A DNA stretch of 64,000 bases from Rhyacichthys aspro (GCA_036850595.1 CM072159.1:29869612-29933611); one strand, 5' to 3'; shown: positions 37,901 to 51,968, counted from the first letter of the stretch. Made by a program: numbers and translations. The notes: a model not told the origin generated them from the sequence alone.

Positions 37901-40900
37901 TGCGTTTATAGGTGGGTGCTGCTGTTTTTTTTCACAGCCAGCAGCGCTCATGTATGTAGTGATACAGGCTCTTTTGTATCTATGTGGGACATTAGCAGCT
38001 TTTAGCTTGTGTTACAATGAAAGCACCTCCAGCATTCAAACAGGAGGCTTCATTTATAGCATAAAAGCAAGAGAAGAACAAAGGAAGCCGTAGCATATGT
38101 GCAAAAGAGCAAACTAGCACATACATGGAATCAAAATGACTAATGTGCATTGAGAAAGTACTGTGTTAGTAATTGAAGATAAACCATTGAACAGCACTAT
38201 GAGTCCATTTTATTTTTATTATGAAAAGGTCCATACTCCCACAAGAAAAAAAACACAATGTATACAGGAAAAAGGGCACTCACACAGGACCAAGTATGTA
38301 TACATGCACGTAAACATTGTTCGTTATTTTCTTGATTTCTTCTCTTGATTTTTATTCCAATAATACAAATTCACAGTAGTGTTGTGATTGTGTTTATCCA
38401 GCTTCCCATAGGCCACTGCATAAAACACAGTGTAAGTCTGGGCCCAAAGTTCAAAACCAAGGACCATAACTTCCAAGTGAGACAGAAACGGCTTTCTTTA
38501 GAAAAACGTGTTATTCTGTAAATCGTCTTGCCACATATTCACACTGCAGCATTTGGCTACAGTGTGATTCTCAACATTGTGCTTTTGAAATTCAGTAAGT
38601 TTTACGATATTTTTCACATTCATATCATCAAATATGCTTTTACTGAGCACTTCCTTCGAAAACTCATGTTTGTGCTTCAAACTGTCACTCAAATCTACAA
38701 AAGTCTACAGGTCTCCACAGAAAACTTACCAATAATAGTAACTCTTGAGGTGATTTTGCGCACACAGTCATTTACAATAATGGAAAAACTAAATGGTAAA
38801 CAAGAAGAAACAAAAGTGTCTGTCTAGATGTATTCTGACCGTCACCTCAGTGAATGCAAACACAAAACTTAATTTACTGCACGACTAGAGGCGTAGTGAA
38901 CTCTGACCTTGGTAAAATCCGTAAACCTGACAAGAGACAGGCCGCGTGTTAACATCTCCCTCTGTGTAACTCTCTCTGAAGCCCGTTTCGTCTCCTAAAC
39001 CTGACTAAAATGCCATGCATAAATTGTAAATGTACCCTGGGCGCCCAGCTGCCGAACTTAAGCAGATGTTAAAGAGCATATTTTCTGCATTTTGAGAGCT
39101 TCTTGAGGAAATGCGTGCGTCTGGGGATCTGAAGTCTGAAGATGTTTTAAAAAGGCTAAACACACACACACCATGTTCTCCAGCACTCTAGCTGCTCTGT
39201 CATCGGGGGATATCGCACTTCTCGCTCCTTATCCCCTCCATCTTCCCTAATACCTACAAGGACACATCCCCGGAACCTTCCCGACTTTGCAGATAGCAGC
39301 GCTGTGACAACTTTTCTTTTCCTCTTTACCTCTCCTGCCCCCCAGTAAGTGATGTGTGCTGACTTGTCTTAATGCTATTCCTCTCTACTCCTAGTTCCAT
39401 TCTGAGATGAGAGCGACTGCGGTAAAAAATGCCGTTAATGAAAAAAGACTTAAACATTCAGTTCTTGTACATTTACTAGAAATCCCTGCGCACTGAGGAC
39501 ATTATTCAGCAAAATCAAACAGCATAAGTTTTTATTTTAACTTTTACAGCTTCCAAAAACTCTTGTGTCTCCAAAGAGAAGAACATAATTGACTCCAGCG
39601 CCAGGGTAAGGTTGGGGGTAACATTTAAACACTGCCTCCCTATATCGACGTAGTAATGGGTGTGAAATAAAGTCTACTAGCTTTCTTTAAACTGTGTGGA
39701 GGGAAAAAACTGTCAAAGATGTTGGTACTACAACTTGAAACCACCTAATAGTTTAAAAGCTACTGGCCAAACAGTTTCTAATTTGATTAGTATATATAAC
39801 GATGTAATTTGTAATAACCACCATGTTTTTAAAGACCAACAGTAAATATGTGATGTTGCTATAATGTTAAAAAACACAAATAACATCATGTATTAAAATA
39901 TGATAAAACATGAATTAGGTGGTGTCTGCATTTAAATATACAGTAATACTATGAACTGGATTAGCAAAAATATATTGTATGGAACAATAAGGTACAGAAT
40001 ATTTTCACTGACTGAAATTTGTGTTTTTCATTTTGCCTCAGTCCATTTTAAAGGAGCTTTGTCCCAGAGAAGACGACGGTGTTTCTGGATGAAGTTCACA
40101 TAAAATTTCTTTTTAGCTTGATACAGGTTTAACTCTCATTTTATGGACAGACTGTGTCACAGACATTGACTTCTGGGAGTAAGTGTTCCTGTTCCATGCT
40201 TCAGAACAGAATCAGGCCTGTTTTTAATGAAGTGCTGCTTAAGCCTGAAGATCACGAGCATCTAATACCGACCTTTGACCTTGATTCTCTAAATCTTTTG
40301 ATATTATGTTCTGTAGATGATGGGATATTCAAAGTCTATCCTAAGAAACATTTTTACCCATCTTTACTTCTGAGAAACTCTTTGTAAAATGTTCATATTA
40401 AATCCCGTCTTGTCACTGAACTGTTGACAATGAACCTAATTAGTGGCACAATCCTCCTCCACTTACTTTTCCAGCCTTATGTTGGCCCTTTTTGAAGTGT
40501 GATGCTACTATCAAATTTAAAATGACACCTAATATGTTGTTTATGTTCTGTCGGTAACATAGGGTTTTATGAGATTTGCAAAGCGTTGCATTCTGTTTAT
40601 ATTTACATTTTACAGTCGCAAATTCTTCAGAAATGGCTTTGCACATCACATGCCAAATATTTAAAGTGAAATATTGAAATATAAATGTGGAATTATGCCT
40701 CTGGAACCTTTTTTTTTTTTTTTACCCATCTAGTTGTATGACTCTTTATGCTCCAAATAGGAGGCTCCTTTCAGTTCAAAAGATTATCTAGAGCTTCAGA
40801 ATAGACGAGCAGCTGAGAGGGTGTTGCTAGCCGCTTTCTGTCTGCCATGACAAGTACCGCTTCAAAGCAGGAGGCTGTGATGGTGTACACAGGGCCATTC

Positions 40901-42094
40901 ATCTGCTCATTGATAGGAGGAAGGCCCGGCTGGCTGGGATGCTTCCTGCCAGCATGGGGCCACTTTCTGTGTTTCATTTTCTCCTTTCTGAAAATCTTGT
41001 TTTCCTGCCTTGTTGTTTGTCCCTCTCTGTCGGGCCCCATGCCCTCACTCTTTCTTACTCTAAAGCTTGCCAAAAGACACTCTGCCTCCTGTTATTTTCC
41101 ACTACTTTGTCTCCTTTTGGGTTTTCTTTCACACTGGTTCTTTTCTTTTTGTGAAGTCCTGGTCTCTTGAAATTTTCACTTTTACCACACTTTAATGTTT
41201 AAGACTGGGCAAATAATCCAAAAGTAATTAAAATCAACATCATCGTCATCTCAACAATGATTATGACAGGACAAGTAAACAAGTTATGTATTGGGCGAAC
41301 AAGCAGACTTCTTTAATTCGATTATAACCTGAAACTTGTCAATGTGCTAAAGATAGCTCCATCTTTCTGGGGATGCAGGAACTGTAGCTAACACTCATGT
41401 TACTAAATAATAGTACAGGTAAGTTTCAATTACCAAAAGGGTCCAAAACATCCCCAGAAGGTGTCCCATACCTGACTGCTGTGGGAATAGGTGTTTGATC
41501 CGCTAATCAAAAGGTGGAGCTAAATACTGATAATAGATAATCAAATAGAGGAAAAAAAAAAACAAAATATCATATTCAAAGTGAAAATATACACTTACTT
41601 TTACTTTTATTCATAATCAAGGTGACGTTAAATATTGAGTCTCTAAAATATATGGAACTGGTGAAGCTGTCTCAATCAAACAATCTTATTTGCAGTAAAA
41701 AGTTATACTTCCAGCCGACACATCACATCAATGTATAGAAAGTTTGCTTTGAATACGATATACAGTAAATAGTGTATAGAAACAAACCTTTGTGTGACTT
41801 GTATGACATGTAGCAGATGCTGTTTTTCTGCACACAGCAGAGTGGAAACACTTAACTGTGACAACCTTAAATGTATCTTCAGTGATGCCAGACCATATAT
41901 ATACAGCTATTTAAACCTTATCAGAAATACAACTTTAATAACAGAGTATGTTTACCGTTCAAAAGTTTTGTGCTGTGAACTACAACAGCAAAATATAATG
42001 TAGATTATTGACAAAAGCTGTAATCAGTGTCATATTGCACCATGTTATTAGGTGTATTTTAATGTATCTCTAACTGTCTCTGCCGTTCCTGAGT

Positions 42095-42142
42095 GTGGAT
42101 CCATACAGAGACGCCGACATACAGATTACATTATGGATCCAC
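42095..42142. repeat. Perfect 11-bp inverted repeat around a 26-nt spacer
   Basis: GTGGATCCATA (42095-42105) is the exact reverse complement of TATGGATCCAC (42132-42142). The arms would pair into a hairpin of 48 nt. The following 100 bp (GGCCTTAATTAGACGACTTG and onwards) look information-rich. Confidence 0.8.
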
Positions 42143-44254
42143 TGCCCAATCAATGATAGCCTCACATTAAAGGATGTCTGGTCCCACTTCTTGACCCGCC
42201 TTGGCCTGTCCTGGCCTTAATTAGACGACTTGAATTGTTGGCTAATGGGAGAGGTGCTCCAGTGTGAGAGACAGGAAGAAGACAAAAGATAAGTAATACC
42301 TTAAAGCCGAGGAACGAGAGCAATAGACTCTTAAATCAATTTCCTCTTTGATGTGACGGAGCCAGATCGCGATAGTCCAGAGTTCAGTGGTGTTTATTAC
42401 CTTAAAATAAAATAAGTTTATCAATATCTTTCAAATTTGTGCAAATGTTATTGAAATAGGGACATAAAGGAAGCCCACTGTGGCATGGTTAAAAGGCTTA
42501 GTAACACTACACATTGCATCATGGAGAGGGCAATGAAGAGGATGACAGCTGAACAATAACCACAGTGTCAGGCCAAGGCTGTTATGTGGCAGAAGAAGAC
42601 AGGCGCGAGCAGGAGCAAGGAAGCTAAAGAAGAAACAGGGAGATCTAAATATTATGACAAGAAACACATGCACTGGCTGAATACATGGAGATCTGAGCCA
42701 CTGTAGCCACCTCCATTAGGTATGCACAGTACAAAAAAGCCACTATGAACCATTTATTGCTCATAACATTACATTAGTGATTGTAGTGGTGGCATGCTGG
42801 TCCTGCGAGTGGGGCATTGGCTAAAAAACACACCTCCACCGAGATCTGAATACATCTGGACCAGGCCACCTTGAATACATTTGGGGCCATACCATTTGTA
42901 CATAACACCTGAAACAACCTTTTACCTCAGATGTACTGCTCTAGCTTCCCTTCACTGACCCAGCATCTCTTATTAAATTCATTGAACTGTGCTTGTTCCC
43001 TTTTCACAAAAATAGGCTTATCTCTTCACAGGTTTGACACATCAGTCTTTAGTCTCCTTCACAGACCTTGACACCTATATATTTTTAAGGCGTGACCCAT
43101 AAACTTCTATTTTAAATCATGTTTGACTGAGGTAACATGTTGCCGAAAATGTAATTTTTTTCCTCGCAATAGATGTTGAAATATAAATCCTGACCTCTGG
43201 AGTTTGCTGCTTTTAGATTACATTCAGCTCTCTTATAAAAGGACAGCGGGACTGGCTGGGAGAGGTTGTACAAGTGTAAAGTAATAGACGGTGTGAGAGC
43301 AAGACAGACAGCCCAGGAGTGCAAGAGATCCATGAACATGAGAGCGTATATCTCACAATTCGAAACCCGGCACAAAGAAGTAGAATTAGGTCCACCTCAT
43401 GAAAGAAGCCATATGTCTCTCTGCTCTGGCTCCGTCTCGCTTCGTCAGAAAACAAGAGAACCTAACAGAAACAACAACGCTATGCACCAGCCCGCCACGC
43501 GCCAACCCAGCCACGTTTGAAGGTTTGTTGGCTGGGTATGTTATTCAAAGCTCATCAGCGAACGCAGAAGCAGAGAAACAAAGCATGGGGTGACGCTTTG
43601 AAGATCTGACAAGAGTCTGGGTCGCCCACAGAGAAAGACAAAGAAAAGAGAAAAACAAATGCAGAGAGGTGTACGCTTGAAGAAAGGGAAAGAGTGAAGG
43701 GAAGCACGGGAGAACATGCTAATGAAGAAAAGAAAAGCACAACAAAGGCTTAATGAAGAACAAACAAATCAAGAGTGTTCCTCCTTCACATGCTTTGAGC
43801 TTAAGTGGGTTTGGATAGATGTGAAGACTCATTAACAGATGCAGTTAAAATAAAACACAGAAGTCCAATGACGCTTTTCACAGAGGACTGAAGGACACTG
43901 TAATGACGGGATTCAGAAATGAGTATTTACAGGTTTTCAGGCTGTTGGAGCAAACATATTAATTAGACTAATCAGAGAAACAACACATTACATGAAGCCC
44001 ATCCCTGTTCGTCTGAGAGGAGTTCTACCGAGTGGAAATGGCTGATGGAATGAGATTCATTTGCACAAGACACACATGGAATGGGTAAATCACCATTATT
44101 GGAAATTTTGACTACCAAGAAAAGCACCAACCAGAGCCGTTTAAGGTAATAGTTTCATTACGGTGTCAGTTCTGTGTGTGTATTTGTTAGATCAATAACA
44201 ATAAACTGCCCAGAAAGGTCAAAAATATGTTGTTTTAAATTATACTATACTTTA

Positions 44255-44345
44255 TGGGGCTGGTCAGGACCTTTCTGTGTGGAGTTTTCATGTTCACCTT
44301 GTGTCTGTGTAGTTTCCTTCAACTCAGAAACATGTACAATAGGTC
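44255..44345 (+). repeat. Dispersed teleost repeat fragment (GGAGTTT.CATGTTC type)
   Basis: CTTTCTGTGTGGAGTTTTCA, TGTTCACCTTGTGTCTGTGT, AGTTTCCTTCAACTC and AAACATG follow the order of the common fish repeat 'TGTGGAGTTTGCATGTTC … GTGTCTGCGTGGGTTTCCTC … AAACATGCA'. It is decayed, with the middle shortened. It belongs with 12607-12682. Confidence 0.5.
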
Positions 44346-46263
44346 TACTATGGTGCCATTAATCCCTTACAGAAGAGATAAGCCTTTTCAATCGGATTTT
44401 CCTGAATACCTAAAGGTCAACTAAAAAATAAAGCATAGAATACAATATATAGAATACAAATATAAAAACTGTCACTATTTTTTTGGGCTATTTTTATCTG
44501 GAAATTACACAGCTCACACAGCACACTTTTTCCTCAAGGAAACTGGTGTTTTAAGGCCAATTTTATGAATTACAGGCCCGTATAAAAGGTATCTAGCCAA
44601 GTGGCTTTTCCACAGGATTGTGCGACAACATTGATGGACATACTATTACCATCTCCACCTCCAAAGCCACCATGTTGTCATTTTTCTTGGATAATATTGT
44701 GGACAGATTAGTGTAAAGTAGGTCAAAGTAAATACATAAATAATCCCTGCTGACTGAAGGTGATGAAGAATAATTACATCGTACTGTATTGTCACCAAAT
44801 CCATCCAAACCATAATTAGCTTTGAGTAAAGTGCAGTTTGCAAACACTGTATAAAGTCATTCAGTCTAAAAGTTTCCTTCCAGCAGTGAACATGTGAATT
44901 TTTAATTGCATCTCTGTGACCACAGTTGGTGAAGTTACTCCTCAGAGCTTTGTGGATTCCACTTATTACCGGTGATAAAGAAGACTTGAAAGGCCAAAAC
45001 ACAGCAAACTAAACATATCCTGAACTAACAAGTTGAGGAGTTATTACGAGAGCAGCAAATATTTACTAAATTAAGTCTATGTTGTCAAGTTGGCATCTTG
45101 CTTTGACAGATAAATGCCTGTTTAAACTGTCAAAAAGATGCGAGAATGAAATATTTATCTGCCTAAATGTGTCAAAGCGTAACAGCACACTGCAGGAGAG
45201 CTTTGGAGAGATGGATGTGGTGTAAACAGACAACACACACAACTTTCAAAATACTCCTGTACTTATATTTCAGTGAGCAAATGAGTTCATAGTAAAGGGC
45301 AAGTATTTATTTACTTATATTCAAGTAGCAAGAGGAGGCATCAAACTATTTAAAATGATTGAAGACAGCTGATGAAAAAAATAGTGGTTAACATAATGTT
45401 TGTTTTTAAATGTACTCTCTGTGGTTAAATATTGCATTATTTTCTAGATTCAATTATTTAAATGTTGCTATATTGTTAACTATTAGCTTAAAGCAGTCTC
45501 ACACACACTTCAGGAGGATGAATAGAGAATTGCCTCCACACTTCCTTCTGCCTGATCATGCACCAAAGTCAGGATACAGTCTGGGTCTGGATCATCTGAG
45601 TGTGATTTAGCGCGTTATTACGTTTAATTAGCGCAGCGTTTTTACAACACAAAGCAGGCAAACCGAGGAGCCGACTCTTTTGAAATAACTATAAATGCAA
45701 ATATTGGTCAGATGTGTTTTAGAACATATAGACGACATAAACATAGAGCGGAAAGTAATGCAAAAAACAGATGCAGGGAGTACAAGGCTTCCATGCTATG
45801 TGCACTCCGCTTACAGCACCAGCCACACAGCATACACATCATTAGTTTGTCACATCTTCGGTTCGCTCCATAGTTCACTATTACTCTTCAGATAAAGTCA
45901 TTTAAAGACAGGTGTTGGTACTTTGTGTTCAAAAAGTGAATAGCAACAGATGTTTGTAATTTGAGACACGGTCTGCAATTGTACAATATGTTTAGAGGAA
46001 AATCACATTTTTGCAAACGCTGGGATTAAAGTGCAGCTTGGAAGGTATAAACAGAGATAAAGAACAGAACGAAGGGCATGAAGCTGCAGTTCAACAGTCA
46101 CAAAGATATAACACAGACATTCTCAAGGCTGCCAACGCTGACTCTTTGTGGCTTGTATTGATGTATCGGCAGGTTTACAAAGACTCACCAGTCGAGCCGT
46201 AAAGAACAGTCCTCGTTGAAAAACATTTGCCACAAAAGGTTAAAAAAAAAAGATGACACTTAC

Positions 46264-46378
46264 CAATGTACTCGAAGACATAGACGACAAAGAACGGCGT
46301 GACCAGGTCGTTGATGCCCTGCACGTAGCCGCTGGCCGGGTGTCGAATGGCCCAAATAAACAGGATCCGCTCAAAAAT
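46264..46378 (-). CDS. tbc1d22b: TBC1D22 exon: glutamine-finger exon (IFERILFIW...VFEYI)
   Basis: This 115-nt exon is entered in phase 0 and left in phase 1 (last base G). The acceptor is TTTATTTGTAAG before ATT TTT GAG, and the donor is ATTG before GTAAGTG. It encodes 38 residues: IFERILFIWAIRHPASGYVQ, then GINDLVTPFFVVYVFEYI. SGYVQG is TBC motif B (YxQ), whose Gln replaces the Rab switch-II Gln in catalysis. This is the most conserved part of the family, and family membership rests mainly on it. The last residues before the junction (VYVFEYI) vary between paralogues. Confidence 0.98.
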
Positions 46379-47758
46379 CTTACAAATAAACAGAGAAATA
46401 CAAGGTCAGTCAGGCTCAGTTACAGATTAAAGCACAAAAGTATATATTTCAAAATGAAAATTGTTACTTTTCAACTAATTTTCTCCGAAGATTATATTTA
46501 CACACATTTAACAACACCTTAATGAGAATTTTCAGATGCAATTTAAGCCCACTAATTGCTGGTTAAAATTACAGCCTTCGGTGTAAATGAGTAAATTTGA
46601 GAGAGAGAGTGCAGTGTGGAAATCGGTGGTACAGATCACAGCAAATTGAGGCATGCCAAGCTGATGCAGGAAAGTAGTCAAACAGGCACGGCCATGTTTG
46701 CTGTGGGTCAGGCTCGTTAGGGTGGTATCGTTTACTTTGAAAATATTAACTTTTCATCGTTAACTGATCAAAGACGGTGCTTCTGTTGAACCCCGTCTAC
46801 TTTAGGTGTAACCCTATGTGTGCTCTAAGTGTGTTTTTAATTACTGCTGCATGGTGTATAGTATAGTGTATAATAACAAAAATATATAATGATGGAAGGT
46901 GATTATGTTAGGTCAACTCTTGTTAATATCTGATGTAGTATTTGTTAAACAAGCATCACCAGCCATTTGTTTTTAGTTAAAGATGTAATGATCATTTAAA
47001 CAGTTATAGGTCAAAAAATGTATATTTTTACTAACGTATAATCACTCTCTTTGTATTTGTCTGAGGAAAAATACACATTTGAAGTTAAATTGCTTTTTGT
47101 TCAAACACGGCATTGCCAGCTGACGCCATAAACTACACATTCCTCTTTTAATGAAATATTTAATACCCAATTTCCCTACTTCATGACATCAATTTCTTGC
47201 TTTTTGTCTGTGTTCAAACAAAACATGGCAGTCACTAGCATAGAGCTAACAAAACATAGAAAGTGTCTCAATATCTCGAAAAGCTTTCATTATTTTAAGT
47301 GTTTGAGGAAGGAAACTGAAAATACTAAAGTTTTCAGAAATCTGCACTTTGTTCTCGTGGCATTGACTTGACTTTGACATACAAAGCTATGATGCAAAAT
47401 GCAAGGTTTTAAATATTAAACTACACAATATACATATTTCACATTTTCACTTTGTCCCTGTCACAAACGTTTTTCTCACACAGCTGTATTTAACCCACCT
47501 GTTGTTTTCCAGTTATGACTATTCACACTGTCAGAGTCTGCATTTAACATAAAAAACACAGCTTTCTTTTTCTTTTTTTTTGCTAATGCTTTTACCTCAG
47601 CACCTAACGCCTCACCTCAGTTCCTACGCTGTGTTTTATCTGCACAAAAAAGCACTCTTTGAACTTTGTTTTCTGCTTTGGTGCTGGTCTCCTACATCTT
47701 CTCGTCTTTTTTTCAGCTCAGTTTGTCTCTGTCTCTTGCTCTTCCTTTCTCAGTCCTG

Positions 47759-47780
47759 CTCTCTCTCTCTCTCTCTCTCT
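47759..47780. repeat. CT microsatellite
   Basis: About eleven CT units lie within a longer pyrimidine-rich stretch (47690-47810). Confidence 0.92.
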
Positions 47781-49124
47781 TCCTTCTTCCATCTTAATAT
47801 TTTTGCAAGCCAAACACTTCCATCTTCGTTATGGGTGGCTGTTTAATGCTGTCAGCCCTTGTGAATTAGAGGTGGCTTGATGTTCAGCTTGTTCCATTTT
47901 TTTCCTTCTAAAATACCCTCATACATACGCACTTACACTTTTCTGTAGCACACCACACCCATTAACTACTGTCCTATTCTTCAGGAGTATGTCATGTCTC
48001 TGTCACTTTCCAAACAACCTCATATCTCATTGTTTCATGTGAAATCAAGCTCATGGACAGGTGGTTTTTGGAAGCTGGGCACGCAATCCTACTCATTTTT
48101 ATTTAAAGTAATTCAATCAATGTAAGCACAGAGATGGCTAAAATGTAATTCATTCTGGCTCTCCCCTACACTTTGTGCTTTACCTGCCTCCACATCTCAC
48201 ACCTCTTCTTTCCTTATCAAAGCCCCATCCATCAAACAGAGAGAGGTGCTGGTGCTAGCAGGAGGAGTGGGTAATGGGACTTTCTTTCCATGCAGCCTCA
48301 AAAGCTGACATGAATATTTCACACTGGCACCTACACAGAACCACACTGAGTGAAAACGCACCCAAACCCACTTTGCTGTGGGCAAAGACTCCCACCTTGC
48401 TGTGTTTGTGTGTAGTCTAAAGACGCCGACAGCTTCAAATGCTAACTCTGACGATACTTCCTGGTTTAACCACAGCTCGCAGAGTCTTGTTTCGTGTAAA
48501 TCGTGTTATTCTCACGTTAATTTCATGTTCTTCTTATAATATGCTTCATTTACCAGGCAGGCAATCAGCTTCCCTGCGTCTCCAGAGTCATAATGCTGTG
48601 ACTCCGTTCCATTAGAGCCAGACCCTCAGGATCCTAATAAAGCCTGCATCACGGTGTTGAAGGAAATTCAATACAACAAAATGGTTTTTATGTCATCTCA
48701 AGACAAAGTGTGACTTATTCCATTCTTTTTTCGGTCTATCTAACAGGAAATACATTGTTATAAAAATATGCGTAGTATATTTTTGTTGTATTTATCAATA
48801 AGCAATTTTAGTGTTTAATAATAATAACATACAAAAAGTTGTGCCAGACACATGTGTTCAGTAAGGGCTGTTCCAGGCAGCCTGCTATACTGCTTTGTAC
48901 CACTAGATGGAGTATTGAGTTACAATAGTGGTCCGTCACAGTTGCCCTTACAAACTAAGAGTAACAAAGGTTCTTTTATCTTTGGGCTCATTAGAACATC
49001 TTGTCATTAGTCAGCACGTTTTATATGCAGAGCTAAATTGGAGTACGCTGATAGTATGCTTGATTAGTCTTTGCAGCTAGATTTCACATCTTGTCTGATT
49101 TTGGAGCCAAAGAGAGAACCTGAG

Positions 49125-49307
49125 TTTTTTTTTTTTTTGCCCCTTCCCCCTTTTTTTTTTCCCCCCCCTTCCCCCCCTTCCTCCCCTTTTAAAAAAAAAA
49201 AAAAAAAACCTCCCCCCTTTTTTTCCCCCCCCCCCCCCCCCTTTCCCCCCCCCCCCGTTTTTCCTTCTTTTTTTCCCTTTTCCCCCCCCCCCCCCCCCCC
49301 CTGGGGT
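49125..49307. repeat. C/T homopolymer block, probable assembly or consensus fault
   Basis: About 180 bp are only long runs of C and T, with one A18 run near 49191-49208. They are bounded sharply by normal intron sequence. The block looks like the G/C block at 34586-34925 in style, and the same explanation is likely. Confidence 0.7.
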
Positions 49308-51968
49308 GTTACAACAAACTCAGAACAACGCGTTTATTACTCAGCAACACTCTTGTTTGAAAGATGGCTTACATTTTGTATGTGCGATATTATGAACAAA
49401 TAAATACTCATTCAGAAGGAGCTAGTCTTCTTTTTGTTTACCATTTTCATCATATTAAAATGGGAATAAGACTATTTAGTCCACTTATTGCTGGAGTCAA
49501 AGTTATCAGTGTAAGAGGTGCACTTGCGTTTCATTTTGAAAAGTAAAAAGAAGCCTAATTTTCAGGTCGGCTAATTACTTTTGCTATTCAGGTAGGTAAT
49601 TGCAAGTTGTGAGCTGGTCTCCTTTTTGTATCTCAAACTTGTAATTGGAGATTATCCAAAAACACTATTGTTCAAGAAAGACTCTCACACATAGACAACA
49701 CTTAGGAAATGACTGCAGAATTGCTTTAGTGTCTCTCCCTCTCTTCCCACAATGGAGCAGACTGTTGACTGGCTTCCATCTCGACTAAATCTTTTCTAGC
49801 CCCCAGAGTGCGGCGCAGAGACAAACAATTGAATGAAATGAAGCAGAGGTGATTTTCAGGTGGAGGCGCAGCAAGCATAACCGTATAAAAAAGAGAGAGT
49901 GAGCCTTTGGAGTCTGTTGCATACCAAAATATACGAGGAGCACGCAGCTTGAATATTTCAATGGAGGCTAGTGCTTTTTATTGTGCACGCGAAGAGGGCA
50001 GATCCGGTGAAAGGGAAGGAGACAGGACTTTTGGGAGTATGAGAGAGGGGACAAGAGGTAAGGGGTGTCTTACAAAGAACATATACAGTACAAGTGCTGC
50101 ATAAGACAAACAATGTGGAGAACAAACTGCGTCACTGTCTTTACCTGATCAGATTTATTCTTATTTCATCCCGTTATGTCCCAGTTGCAGCCCACGGCCA
50201 TGAGCTGTACGAGACAGGGCCAACACGAGGTGGCACTGCCCCGGGCGCTTCGTGACTAAGGTTGTCAGTGCCTCAACAACAACGTGTATGTTTTCTGCCT
50301 TAATAAATGTTACAGAGCTTTCCTACAGCATGTTTACAGTGGATTATATGTGCGCCCTTACTGCAGTGTAGGTGTATATACACAGCAGACCGCACTGTCC
50401 ACCTCATTAGCCTGCACCTCATTATAGGATTTTTCTATCTGTATTTTAAGTTTAGAGCTTCTCAGGCCAGTGACTCTGTGTATGGCACAACCTCCCAGAA
50501 GTACCGTAATAAAAAAGTTCAACTTAACCCCCCCTAGATCTTCATGGCATCAAGTTAATTTCCACGTTAAGCCCGTAATGAGAAGCTGTACTGACACTCC
50601 CATGAGTCTGGCTTATACAAAAGATACAGCATCACTGGACTGTAGCAGAATATAAAGTAACCTGAAGCATATTTGCACGTAAAGGATGGAAGTAACATGG
50701 TTGTCCAGATCGAGGAGTTAATAGCCCTGTAGTAAGAGCCTTTTTAAAGCTTTACTTGATGTGCACAAACTAACAATGGGCATCACAAGTAAAACCTTCA
50801 CAAATACTCCATCTCTTGAATACTGAGTGTAGCTTGGATATTTGACCGTCAGTTTCTGCAATTGCTTAGTTTTTCATGTAAAGCTACAAGGAAGCATGTT
50901 CGCGTTGAAGCTAATTATAAGTCATTCATCAAGCTAACTTTTATTTTTGTTTGTTTTTCCTGCAGCAAAGCCATCTAAGGACTGCTGACGTATCTCTTGT
51001 TGTTTGTGATTCGTGATGTTACTCTTTTTTTTTTTTTTAAATGGTCCATGAAAAACTTTTACTGATGGCTGCATATTTCCCCTTTTTATATGTTCTGTTG
51101 CAGTTTTTCCAGCACCGTCTCAAAGCAAGTATTCTTTGCCCACAGTTGTTTTCTGTCTGTCAATGCTGCAAACTCACACATGACAAATATCTGAAAAGTT
51201 GTATTTATTTGGTGATATGTTCTGTTTTCTCGTTTGTTGGTGGATGCTCTGTCACTCAGGGTTACACATCGAAGTATGACGAGCTGATTGAATGTCAAGA
51301 GTCATTCTCCTATTTTCAGAACTATGAAAGTCTATTTGTTTTGATGATTACAAAGCTATGTATTTTGTGCTATTCTACCAAAGTGTTCAATAATACAATA
51401 CTGCCAACAATACCTACTGATTGGAGATTATTTACAGGAAGTAAAAACAATGACAATAAATATAAGTAGTCGCCTTACTTTAAAGCTTAATCAATAGTTA
51501 AAATGATCTCTGTTAATTACTTCTAACATACCTAGGATATTGATTTGAAATAATCATCCTATATCTTTATATTACACCACGATAGGCAAAAGGCAGTGTT
51601 AAGTAGCACTAACAGCAGTTTAAAGAGTGCTAACCAAGCAGAGATAAGGTTTCTATCAGACCACATGTATTTATGGAATTAGTCTGTGTTTTGTTTGTTT
51701 GGTGCACACCCATGCCAAACATGCAATGTACTGCAGCCAAGGTTTTCCCCTTTCAAACTCAGTAGAAGTAATACAAAAGAAATGTTATCTAGTTCGTATC
51801 AATAATTTACACATTCAAAAATCTAGTAAGTAACTGTACATTTATGTTTTTTTGTACAAAAGCAGTGTCCCATATAGCCACTGTCTGTGTTTGCCCAAAA
51901 GCAGAGGGGAAAACCCTGCTGAGGTGAGGTGGTGTGTGTGCAGCGGGGGCTGGGAGTCTGGGTCTCAC

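Larger units (their letters stand above)
26480..46263 (-). other. Largest intron of the TBC1D22 gene (about 19.8 kb)
   Basis: No coding exon was recognised. It holds a short dispersed repeat (28041-28073), a LINE fragment (29370-29835), a CA microsatellite (33435-33459), a G/C homopolymer block (34586-34925), a candidate regulatory stretch (35700-36120), an 11-bp inverted repeat (42095-42142) and a dispersed repeat fragment (44255-44345). Long open frames over the G/C block are compositional and not genes. Confidence 0.85.
46379..51968 (-). other. Intron of the TBC1D22 gene between the alternative exons and the Gln-finger exon (about 5.6 kb)
   Basis: No coding exon was recognised. It contains a CT microsatellite (47759-47780), a C/T homopolymer block (49125-49307), a CTCF-like word at 48900-48912 (CCACTAGATGGAG) and another at 50223-50237 (ACACGAGGTGGCACT). 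A 142-codon plus-strand open frame (51041-51469) has no recognisable family. Confidence 0.85.

Noticed and set aside
49071..49403. 110-codon plus-strand open frame rich in Pro, Phe and Lys
   Set aside because: Made by the C/T homopolymer block.
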